Origin: Actinoallomurus spadix
GTDB taxonomy: Bacteria; Actinomycetota; Actinomycetes; Streptosporangiales; Streptosporangiaceae
Length of the DNA: 64,000 nt
Assembly: GCF_024055725.1 (NCBI RefSeq)
Contig: NZ_JAMXMX010000033.1
Span: forward strand, 1 to 64,000
Reading direction: 5' to 3'
Shown: positions 57,230 to 64,000 of the stretch, piece after piece
How positions within the stretch are numbered: position 1 is the first letter of the stretch
Layout of the letters: each line of letters starts with the position of its first letter
Notes under the pieces: model-generated
The model's input: only the letters and a program-made list of their open reading frames with translations
Told to the model about the DNA's origin: nothing
Databases searched by the model: none
Program-made: the position numbers and the translations under genes

Positions 57230-57682
57230 ATGACGCATGAACCGGATGTACCGCGCCGCTCCGAGTCGACCTGGATCGCGATGGCGGCGGCCTCCGAAGG
57301 GCCCTGGACCCTCGCACTCGCCGGGGGAGCGGCGGTCGGCCTGGCCGACTTCGCCCTGCACCTGCTGGCCTGGCACCCCAGCCTCGCCGCGCCGATCGCC
57401 CTCGGCCTGTCGGTGTTCTTCCTCATCGGCGCCGGCGGCGCGCTGCTGCGCCGCGGCCGGGACCGCGCCCGGGCATGGGCGCAGGAACACCCCTGGTCGT
57501 ACGCGACGGTCCCGGCGGCGGGCACGGCGCTGACAGTATTCGCGACCTACCTGTTCCTGTCCGGCCACGGCCTGTTCGCCAGCCTGTGGGAGGGCCTGTC
57601 CGACGGCGTCGGCGTCCTGGTCCTGCTCGGCATCATCGGGTACGTCGCACGCGGCGTACGCCCGGCCGCCCGGCGCGGCTGA
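57230..57682 (+). CDS. Small multi-pass membrane protein
   Basis: 150 residues from ATG 57230. Three to four hydrophobic segments are seen: ~27-48 (TLALAGGAAVGLADFALHLL), ~55-72 (APIALGLSVFFLIGAGG), ~92-113 and ~120-138 (VGVLVLLGIIGYVARG). Between helices 2 and 3 is a charged loop RRGRDRARAWAQEHP. No family is recognised. It is divergent from the methyltransferase pair. Confidence 0.7.
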   Translation: MTHEPDVPRRSESTWIAMAAASEGPWTLALAGGAAVGLADFALHLLAWHPSLAAPIALGLSVFFLIGAGGALLRRGRDRARAWAQEHPWSYATVPAAGTALTVFATYLFLSGHGLFASLWEGLSDGVGVLVLLGIIGYVARGVRPAARRG

Positions 57683-57725
57683 ACCCCTCCCGCGGGCGCT
57701 TTACCACGGGCCGTACGACGGGCGG

Positions 57726-58673
57726 TCAGGGCAGGCGCTGGAACCACACCAGCGACAGCCCGCCGGCCGCCAGGGCCAGCAACAGCGCGGCGAAGACGTA
57801 CTGCGAGGCGGCCTCCTGCCGTTCGACGCGGTACCCCAGCGAACTGCCGATGTGCCGGTAGACCTCCGACAGCTCCGACCCCGCCTGCGCCTCGTACGCC
57901 TTGCCGGCGGTGTCGTGCGCGAGGTTGCGCAACGTCGTCTTGTTGACCTGCACCGGCACGGTCTCCCCGTCGATGTCGACGGTGCCGTACGGGGTGCCGA
58001 ACGCGATCGTCGACACGGGCACCTTCCCGGCGCGGGCCGCGGCGGCGGCCTCGGTGACCGACCGGCCGCTCTGATTGTCACCGTCGGACAACAGGACGAT
58101 GTGCGCGGGCGGCGGGTCCTGGTTGGCACGCGCGTCGAACGACCGGATCGACTGCAGGGAGGTGAACACCGCCTCCCCGATCGCGGTGCCCTTGCCCAGC
58201 TGCAGCCCGTCGATGGCGTGCCCGACCGCCTCCCGGTCGAAGGTCGGCGCGACGACGGCCGAGGAACTGCCGGAGAAGCTGACCAGGCCCACGTTGAACC
58301 GCATCGGCAGGTCCTGCACGAACTTCTTCGCCGCGGTCTTGGCGGCGTCCAGGCGGGTCGGGGTGACGTCCGTGGCCTTCATCGACAGGGACACGTCGAT
58401 CGCCACGATGATCGTCGCGCGTTCCCGCGGGACCTTCACGGGCTTGGCGGGCCGCGCGAACCCGACCGTCATCAGGACCACCGACAGCAGGAACAGCGCC
58501 GCGGCGAGGTGCCGGCGCCACCCGGGACGGCGCGGCGCGATCTGCGACAGCAACGCCAGGTTGGAGAACCGCACCGCGGCCTGCCGCCGGCGGGCCTGCA
58601 TCAGCAGGTACGCGCCGACCAGGACCGGCACGAGAGCCAGCAGCCACAGGCGGCCGGGAGACAGGAAGGTCAT
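57726..58673 (-). CDS. VWA-domain membrane protein (BatA-like)
   Basis: 315 residues from ATG 58673. Two N-terminal helices (~8-25 and ~57-75) precede a von Willebrand A domain (~85-280) with the MIDAS motif DVSLSM, VSFSGSSS and LLSDGDNQSG; a third helix lies at the C-terminus (~290-310). The architecture matches BatA of the MoxR-DUF58-VWA cassettes, where the ATPase acts as chaperone for metal-dependent VWA partners. Its start overlaps the DUF58 stop by ATGA. Confidence 0.92.
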   Translation of the reverse strand: MTFLSPGRLWLLALVPVLVGAYLLMQARRRQAAVRFSNLALLSQIAPRRPGWRRHLAAALFLLSVVLMTVGFARPAKPVKVPRERATIIVAIDVSLSMKATDVTPTRLDAAKTAAKKFVQDLPMRFNVGLVSFSGSSSAVVAPTFDREAVGHAIDGLQLGKGTAIGEAVFTSLQSIRSFDARANQDPPPAHIVLLSDGDNQSGRSVTEAAAAARAGKVPVSTIAFGTPYGTVDIDGETVPVQVNKTTLRNLAHDTAGKAYEAQAGSELSEVYRHIGSSLGYRVERQEAASQYVFAALLLALAAGGLSLVWFQRLP

Positions 58674-59623
58674 GGGCGGCCTCCTCGCGGCTGCGGACGA
58701 CCCGCGACACGCCGCTGCTGCAGCGCGAACCGGGCCACATCGCTGATCCAGTCACGGTCGGTGCGCAGCACCAGATGCGACGCCCCGCTGCCACGGATCG
58801 CCTCGCGGATCCGGGCGCGCTGGGCGGCGGCCGCAGCCGCGTACGCGGCGCGTACCCGGCCGGACAGGATGACCTCGCGGGTCTCGCCGGTCTCCGGGTC
58901 GCTCATCATCACCGGCCCGATGTCGGGCAGATCCAGCTCCCTCGGATCGACGATCTCCACGGCGATCACCTGGTTGCGGACGGCGAGACGGCGCAGCGGC
59001 CGCTGCCACGGCAGCTCCCCGCTCGCGGTCGCGTGCCCGTCCAGGAAGTCGGAGATGACCACGCGCAGGCCCCGCTTGACCTGGCCGCGGGCCAGACCGG
59101 TGATCCCGTCGGCCAGGCGCGGCCCGGGCCCGCCGGTTCCGTGCGGGCTGTCCAGCAGCGCCTGCAGCAGCGCGTACATGGCGGAGCGGCCGGTCCGCGC
59201 CGGCCAGCGGCGCGTCTGCCCGCCGTGCATGACGTACGCGCCGAGGCGGTCCCCGAGACGGGCGGTGAGGAACCCGACGGAGGCCAGTGCCGCCACGGCC
59301 AGGTCGCGTTTGGTCATCCGCGCGGTGCCGAAGTCCATGCTGGGCGACAGGTCGACCAGCGCCCACGTCTCCAGCTCATGGTCGGCGATCAGGTCCCGGA
59401 CGTGCGGGACCGTCGTCCGGGCGGTGACGGCCCAGTCCATGTGACGGACGTCGTCCTCACCGGCCTGGTACAGGCGGGCCTCGGCCAGGTCACTGCCCGG
59501 CCCGGGCAGCAGGCCCAGGTGCTCACCGTGCAGCAGCCCGTCGAGGCGGCGCGTCACCTGCAGTTCCAGCCGCTTGAGGGACCGTTCGGGTGCGAGCCGG
59601 CTGAGCTTCGGCGACCGGGTCAC
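58670..59623 (-). CDS. DUF58 domain protein
   Basis: 317 residues from GTG 59623, with GAAGGAGG 4-5 nt upstream. The DUF58 core includes GEDDVRHMDWAVTARTTVPH written with its hallmark R-x-(I/M)-D-W, followed by LVDLSPSMDFGT, a VWA-like MIDAS region, and DFLDG. This group lacks the N-terminal membrane helices of larger DUF58 proteins and is probably cytoplasmic or peripheral. It is the middle gene of the MoxR-DUF58-VWA operon. Confidence 0.9.
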   Translation of the reverse strand: MTRSPKLSRLAPERSLKRLELQVTRRLDGLLHGEHLGLLPGPGSDLAEARLYQAGEDDVRHMDWAVTARTTVPHVRDLIADHELETWALVDLSPSMDFGTARMTKRDLAVAALASVGFLTARLGDRLGAYVMHGGQTRRWPARTGRSAMYALLQALLDSPHGTGGPGPRLADGITGLARGQVKRGLRVVISDFLDGHATASGELPWQRPLRRLAVRNQVIAVEIVDPRELDLPDIGPVMMSDPETGETREVILSGRVRAAYAAAAAAQRARIREAIRGSGASHLVLRTDRDWISDVARFALQQRRVAGRPQPRGGRP

Positions 59624-59691
59624 GGGCCCTCCTTCGTCGGGGAGGTGACCAAGGGTGCTGTGCCGTCGGTTCTCTCGCTGCGCTCGCTCAC
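59620..59691 (-). CDS. Possible 23-residue leader ORF before DUF58
   Basis: GTG 59691 opens a 23-codon frame (MSERSERTDGTAPLVTSPTK and three more residues) whose TGA overlaps the DUF58 GTG. The 16-nt stretch GAAGGAGGGCCCGTGA occurs at both starts, so the second is a duplication of the first ribosome binding site. It may be a coupling or leader peptide, or merely a scar of the duplication. Confidence 0.4.
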   Translation of the reverse strand: MSERSERTDGTAPLVTSPTKEGP

Positions 59692-59746
59692 GGGCCCTCC
59701 TTCGCCTCAGGAGTGTCCCGGCGCGCTGCGTTCTCGGTTCGACCGC

Positions 59747-60751
59747 TCATGAGGCGTGCTGGTGGTTCCACACCACCCGCGGCGGCGGGACCGTGGCCAG
59801 GATCCGCTCGACGATCGCTACGGGGTCGACGCCGTCGGCGACCGCGTCGAACGACAGCAGGATCCGGTGCGACATCACGTCGACGGCCACGGCGCGGACG
59901 TCGTCGGGCAGGACGTAGTCACGGCCGCGCAGCAGCGCCAGGGCCCGGGCGGAGGCGACGAGGCCGAGTGTGGCGCGGGGACTGGCGCCGATCTCGATGA
60001 CGTCCTTCAGGTCGGGCAGGCGGTACTGCTCGGGTTCGCGGGTGGCCATGACGAGCCGCACGATGTAGTCGGCGACCAGTTCGTGAACGGCGACCTCGTC
60101 GGCGGCGCGCTGCAGCGCGATGAGACCGTCGGGGTCGAGGATCCGCGCCGCGTCCGGCGGGTCCACGCTCATCCGCTGCAGGATCTGCATCTCCTCGCTC
60201 GCGCCGGGGTAGGTGACGTTCACCTTCATCAAGAACCGGTCGCGCTGCGCCTCGGGCAGGGGGTAGACGCCCTCGGACTCGATGGGGTTCTGCGTGGCGA
60301 TCACCACGAACGGCTTCGGCAGGGGGTGGGTCCGCCCGCCGAGGGAGACCTGACGTTCGGCCATCACCTCCAGCAGCGCGGACTGCACCTTCGCAGGGGC
60401 GCGGTTGATCTCGTCGGCGAGGACGAAGTTGACGAACACCGGGCCGAGTTCCACGTCGAACTGCTCGGTGGACGGGTGGTAGATCCGGGTCCCGACGATG
60501 TCGGAGGGCACCAGGTCGGGTGTGAACTGCAGGCGGGCGAACGAGCCGCCGACGACGGTGGCCAGGGTCCCGACGGCGAGGGTCTTGGCGACACCGGGGA
60601 CACCCTCGAGGAGGCAGTGACCACGGGCGAGCAGCGCGATGACCATGCGCTCGACCATGTGCTCCTGGCCGACGATGACCTTCTTGACCTCCGCCACGCT
60701 CTGCCGCAGCAGAGCGGCCGCCTCTTCGATGTCACCTATGGCGATCGTCAT
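59747..60751 (-). CDS. MoxR-family AAA+ ATPase
   Basis: 334 residues from ATG 60751. Walker A is EGVPGVAKT, Walker B VLADEINRAP, sensor 1 ATQNPIE, and the arginine finger region is LPEAQRDRF. The C-terminal lid contains ASPRATLGL. It is the MRP/MoxR proper subgroup, a chaperone that loads metal or assembles VWA-domain partners. It is the first gene of the operon with DUF58 and the BatA-like gene, 55 bp from the mini-ORF. Confidence 0.95.
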   Translation of the reverse strand: MTIAIGDIEEAAALLRQSVAEVKKVIVGQEHMVERMVIALLARGHCLLEGVPGVAKTLAVGTLATVVGGSFARLQFTPDLVPSDIVGTRIYHPSTEQFDVELGPVFVNFVLADEINRAPAKVQSALLEVMAERQVSLGGRTHPLPKPFVVIATQNPIESEGVYPLPEAQRDRFLMKVNVTYPGASEEMQILQRMSVDPPDAARILDPDGLIALQRAADEVAVHELVADYIVRLVMATREPEQYRLPDLKDVIEIGASPRATLGLVASARALALLRGRDYVLPDDVRAVAVDVMSHRILLSFDAVADGVDPVAIVERILATVPPPRVVWNHQHAS

Positions 60752-60823
60752 CTGGTCCCTCGGGTCAGGGGCGTGCTCCGACGCTGATGACCCTATGCGA
60801 TTCAGGCGAAAAGTCGTCTGATC

Positions 60824-60852
60824 CCCTAGCTGTTAGGGTGTCGCGCGCGACA
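60824..60852. promoter_or_regulatory. Two adjacent inverted repeats between divergent genes
   Basis: CCCTA-gctgt-TAGGG (60824-60838) is followed directly by the perfect 14-bp palindrome TGTCGCGCGCGACA (60839-60852). They lie 27 bp before ATG 60879 and ~75 bp before the moxR start, a position for control of both units. Confidence 0.45.
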
Positions 60853-60878
60853 CGGTGAAGCCGGGGGAGGGGGCATCG

Positions 60879-61667
60879 ATGCCCAAACCGCTGCAGGTCG
60901 GCGACCCAGCCGAGCTGGGGCCGTTCCGGCTGCGCTCCCGCCTGCGCGAGTCCATCGCCGGAATCGTCTACCTGGGTGCCGACGCGGACGACCGGCCGGT
61001 GACGGTGGCGTTGCTGACCGCCGCGGCGGCCGGTGACGCGGCCGCCCGGGACCGGTTCCGCGCGGCGATCGCCCGCGAGACGCCGCCGCAGGACCCGGTG
61101 CCGCGGGTGCTGCCGGAGCCCGGGCCGGGTGAGCCCGCTCCGGTGATCGCGGCGTTGACCGAGGGCGGCGCGCCGTGGGTGGCGACGACGTTCGAGGAGG
61201 GACGCGCGGGCGCGGAGCGGTTCCTGGAGCCGGTGCTGCCGCAACGCGGCTGGACGGGGCGGGTCCGCCGTGGCCCGCAGTTCCAGGCGCACTGGGTATC
61301 CGGGCCGGCGGGCCCGGCGGTGAGCGCCGAGGGGCCGCCGGTCTCCGGGCCTGTCGCGGCGTTCGGTGATTCGAAGGGACTGGCGGCCGCGGTGCTGTCC
61401 CTGGCGGCGCTGCTGGCGTTGCTGGTCCTGCTGGTGTTCCTGCTGTTCTCGTGTGAGCCGACGCAGCCGGCTCCGCCGATCCCGACGGAGACGCCTACGT
61501 CGACGCCGGTCAGCCCGGAGCCGTCGCCGTCGCTGACCTCACCGCGGCCGTCGCCGTCTCCGGGCCGGTCCACGCCGGGGTCACCGCGGCCCAGCCCGAG
61601 CGGGGGACAGGACAGCGGTGATCCGGGTGGTCCGCTGAGCGGCGTGCCGGGTGGCCGGCTTCGCTGA
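60879..61667 (+). CDS. Membrane protein with degenerate kinase-like N-lobe
   Basis: 262 residues from ATG 60879, chosen for the GGGGGAGGGG just upstream. Residues ~8-58 (LGPFRLRSRLRESIAGIVYL, then RPVTVALL and FRAAI) resemble the N-lobe of bacterial Ser/Thr kinases, but the Gly loop and the ATP Lys are lost and no C-lobe follows. A transmembrane helix at ~165-190 (LSLAALLALLVLLVFLLFSC) separates it from a ~70-residue Pro/Ser/Thr-rich outer tail. It cannot be an active kinase. Divergent from moxR, it may sense at the membrane for that cassette. The kinase relation is inferred from pattern only. Confidence 0.75.
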   Translation: MPKPLQVGDPAELGPFRLRSRLRESIAGIVYLGADADDRPVTVALLTAAAAGDAAARDRFRAAIARETPPQDPVPRVLPEPGPGEPAPVIAALTEGGAPWVATTFEEGRAGAERFLEPVLPQRGWTGRVRRGPQFQAHWVSGPAGPAVSAEGPPVSGPVAAFGDSKGLAAAVLSLAALLALLVLLVFLLFSCEPTQPAPPIPTETPTSTPVSPEPSPSLTSPRPSPSPGRSTPGSPRPSPSGGQDSGDPGGPLSGVPGGRLR

Positions 61668-61902
61668 GCCCGGGCGCTAACCGGTTGCCGGTCTCATGGG
61701 CGGCTGTGACCATGACGCCCATGGTGCAGAGTCTGCTCGTCTTCGCCGGCGCGTCGTCCCTTCCAGCGCTCTGAGAGGTTCCACGTCGTCCACAGTGTCG
61801 TCCCCAGCGAACCGCCCGGATCGTGACGGGAGGCGGCATTCGCCGCGCGGGGCTGGGCGTGGTTTTCCACAGGGGCGCCGGGGACGCGCCCCGGACCGCC
61901 CG

Positions 61903-61930
61903 GCCTCCCTGCCTCCCTGCCTCCCTGCCT
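61903..61930. repeat. 8-bp tandem repeat
   Basis: GCCTCCCT repeats three and a half times, just after the 3' end of the MFS gene. It is a simple-sequence tract; nothing else is evident in 61668-61942. Confidence 0.9.
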
Positions 61931-61942
61931 TCGGGTATCGGG

Positions 61943-63204
61943 TCATCGGCCGTCCGCGCAGACCGCACACTCCACCGGCCGCGGCCCGCCCGCCTCCGCC
62001 CGTGGCGCCGCGTGGGCACGCTGGGCGTACCGCGTCACCGGGCCCATCGCCAGCCCCGCCAGCAGGAACGACGCGCCGAGCACCAGCCAGCCCGGCCCGC
62101 CCCAGCCCAGCAGCAGCGTCGTCAGCACCAGCGGGCCGATCATCCGCGCGAACTGCGGCGCCATCCCGTAGAAACCCTGGTACTGCCCGTGCCCGCCCTC
62201 CGGGCCAGCGCGAAGCTCAGCTCCCAGCCGCCCGCGCCCTGCAGCATCTCCCCGAACACCTGCACCAGGGCGCCCGCCACCAGCAGGACGACCGTCACCA
62301 CGGCCCCCGAGCCGCCCCCGGACAGCGCGTACACCGCGCACGCCGCCGCCAACAGCGCGCCCCCGCGTCGCGCCGCCCGCGCGGCGCCGGCCGGCCCGGT
62401 CACCGGCCGGGCCACCCGCACCTGGAACAGCACCACGCTGAGCATGTTCACCACCAGCAGCACCGCCGCCATCGGAGCGGGCGCGCCGGTGCGCCGGGTG
62501 ATCCACAACGGCAGGCCCAGGCTCAGCAACGGCATGTTCAGGTACATCACCGCGTTCAAGAACGTGATCAGCGCGTACGGCCGGTCCCGCAGCACGGTCA
62601 GCCGCGGGCCGTCCGCCCGCGGCGCGGCGGCCGGTGCCTCCGGCAGCCGGGACAGGACCAGCGCGGCGGCGACGAACGCCGCGGCCTCCATCGCGAACAC
62701 CGCGAGATACGCCGCCCGGGTCCCGGCGCACAGCGCCAGGGCGCCGATCCCGGCGCCGACCGCCAGGCCCGCGTTCGACGCCGACTGCACCGCGGCCCGT
62801 ACGCCGGTGCGTTCACCGGCCGGCACCAGTCCCGCCAGCAGTGCCTGCCGCGCCGACGTCAGACCCGCCTGGCAGCAGGCGTACGCCGCGAACGCCACCA
62901 TGAACAGCGTGAACGACCGCACGATGAGGAACACGCTCAGGGTCACGGCCGTCGTGACGGCCAGCCCCACGGCCGTACGGCGCGGTCCCCGGCGGTCGGC
63001 GAGCCGTCCGAGGGGTACGCCGGCGAGCATGCCGGCCGCCCAGCCGAGGGTGAGCGCGAATCCCACCCGTGTGGGTGACAGCCCCACGACGCGTGTGAAG
63101 AACAACACCGAGCAGGCGTAGAACGCCCCGTCGCCCAGGGAGCCGATCAGCTGGGCGACGGCCAGGGTCCTCGCCGGCCCGGACGTCGCCACGATACGGA
63201 ACAT
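61943..63204 (-). CDS. MFS transporter, one frameshift near the C-terminus
   Basis: ATG 63204 opens a frame through ten or so helices (LGDGAFYACSVLFFTRVVGL, PLGRLADRRGPRR as loop 2-3 motif, ITFLNAVMYLNMPLLSLGLP). At about 62200 the family sequence continues in another frame: ELSFALA is followed by PEGGHGQYQGFYGMAPQFAR, then two more helices to the stop at 61943. The 1262-bp span lacks one base, most simply one C in the CCC run near 62195; repaired, the protein has 420 residues. It looks like a drug-type efflux protein of the MFS. As given, it ends early and loses its last two helices. Divergent from the MocR gene, it is the likely target of that regulator. Confidence 0.8.
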
Positions 63205-63271
63205 CGGCGGCCGCTCCTTTCACCGGGCGGACGCGCCGCCCCGGGTACCCGTGTCCAGCGAACCGCACCCG

Positions 63272-63317
63272 ATTGGCCGTCAGAAGAGCCAATCCTCACC
63301 TGACCGAACGGGCCAAT
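63272..63317. promoter_or_regulatory. ATTGGCC-type repeats between MFS and MocR genes
   Basis: ATTGGCC (63272-63278), GCCAAT (63288-63293) and GGCCAAT (63311-63317) are related half sites, one inverted pair plus one copy overlapping the MocR start. MocR regulators bind such repeated sites in divergent promoters. Confidence 0.5.
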
Positions 63318-63318
63318 A

Positions 63319-64000
63319 ATGGGGGGTGTGGACCTGCACATCGACCTGGCCGGGCCCGGCGGCCTGGCCGCCCGGATCTACCATCAGCTTCTGGACGCGA
63401 TCCTCGACGGCAGGCTGCGCCCGGGGGAGCGGCTGCCGCCCAGCCGCGACCTCGCCCGCCGCCTGCAGGTCTCCCGTAACACCGTCTGCGTCGCCTATGA
63501 ACGCCTGACCGCCGAGGGATTCCTCACCGCCCGCGTCGGAGCCGGCACCTACGTCGGTGCGGCCCGGCCGGCCCGCGCACGGCGCCGTTCCGCACCCACC
63601 GGTGGTGCCGTGCGCCCCCGCCCGCCGTGGGACTCCCTGACTCCCGCGCCGCACCCGACCAGCGCCCCGGCCCCGTACGACTTCGGTGTCGGCATGCCCG
63701 ACGCCGGCCTGTTCCCCCTCGCCACCTGGCGGCGTCTGCTCACCGCGGAACTGCGCGCCTCGGCGCTGCGCGTCTCCGGCTACGGCGATCCCGCCGGGCA
63801 CCCCGCGCTGCGCGCCGCCATCGCCCGGTACGTCGGCGTGGCCCGTTCCGTGCGCGCCGACACCGACGACGTGCTCCTCACCCAGGGCGCCCAGCAGGCC
63901 CTCGACCTGCTCGCCCGCGTCCTCATCGCCCCCGGCGACCACGTCGCGGTGGAGGAACCCGGCTACCCGCCGGCGCGGCGGCTGTTCACCGCCCTCGGCG
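63319..64000 (+). CDS. MocR-family (GntR/aminotransferase) regulator, 3'-truncated
   Basis: The frame runs from ATG 63319 off the window end (227 codons visible); GTG 63328 is an alternative start. The GntR winged helix is at ~12-80: ARIYHQLLDAILDGRLRPGE, then LPPSRDLARRLQVSRNTV and RVGAGTYV. An Arg/Pro-rich linker leads to the PLP-dependent aminotransferase fold-type I domain, with FGVGMPDAGLFPLATWRR, GYGDPAGHPALR, LLTQGAQQALDLLAR and VEEPGYP. The PLP lysine lies beyond the window. Such proteins regulate PdxST or transport genes; the divergent MFS gene is the probable target. Confidence 0.92.
   Translation, partial: MGGVDLHIDLAGPGGLAARIYHQLLDAILDGRLRPGERLPPSRDLARRLQVSRNTVCVAYERLTAEGFLTARVGAGTYVGAARPARARRRSAPTGGAVRPRPPWDSLTPAPHPTSAPAPYDFGVGMPDAGLFPLATWRRLLTAELRASALRVSGYGDPAGHPALRAAIARYVGVARSVRADTDDVLLTQGAQQALDLLARVLIAPGDHVAVEEPGYPPARRLFTALG

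Overview
The window is very GC-rich, with strong G/C preference at third codon positions, frequent GTG starts and overlapping start/stop junctions. It encodes actinobacterial hallmarks: RbpA, a separate Lnt plus polyprenol-phosphate-mannose synthase pair, a deazaflavin (F420)-type oxidoreductase, a DUF1707-FHA protein and a MocR regulator. This points to a filamentous actinomycete, possibly Streptosporangiales-like; the order is inference. No rRNA, tRNA, insertion sequence, prophage or CRISPR array was found.

Layout. 1-10.3 kb: the 3' 10.3 kb of a giant gene (at least 3445 residues) cut by the window start. 10.4-13.6 kb: a Tat-exported PHP-domain hydrolase, a frameshifted NmrA-type reductase and a divergent MarR regulator. 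13.7-17.5 kb: metH behind an apparent S-adenosylhomocysteine (SAH) riboswitch whose 3' arm could also mask the metH ribosome binding site. 17.6-18.7 kb: two paralogous small secreted Gly/Asn-rich proteins with duplicated leaders. 19-22.2 kb: a DUF1707-FHA protein, a P450, an exported alpha/beta hydrolase and a zinc-ribbon protein. 22.3-27.7 kb: lysine degradation via the aminomutase route (kamA divergent from kdd-kamD-kamE-kal); kce is not present here.

28.3-35.2 kb: lnt-ppm, L-2-hydroxyglutarate oxidase, a lipoprotein, an ATP-dependent DNA ligase, fxsA and rbpA. 35.4-42.5 kb: a decayed LacI regulator, two LacI-type operators and a 1868-residue secreted GH92 enzyme. In the GH92 enzyme the usual acid glutamate is a glutamine, which suggests a mannosyl-phosphate-cleaving specificity. 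43-48.4 kb: an F420-type oxidoreductase, a 13-bp minisatellite, and a Cas4/RecB-like Fe-S nuclease followed at once by an SF1 helicase.

48.5-57.7 kb: an Atg22/UMF1-type MFS protein, a GDPD phosphodiesterase, an EF-hand protein, a HxlR/SDR divergent pair, an ABM-ACT pair, an alpha/beta hydrolase with a MerR regulator, and two RNA-methyltransferase-type genes in overlap. 57.7-61.7 kb: a MoxR-DUF58-VWA operon divergent from a membrane protein with a degenerate kinase-like N-lobe. 61.9-64 kb: a frameshifted MFS exporter divergent from a MocR regulator cut by the window end.

Four genes (NmrA-like, LacI, nuclease, MFS) each miss exactly one base at a G/C-rich site. Either the assembly has short-run deletion errors or several genes are decaying. 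LacI also has an apparent in-frame internal deletion, so it looks truly degraded.
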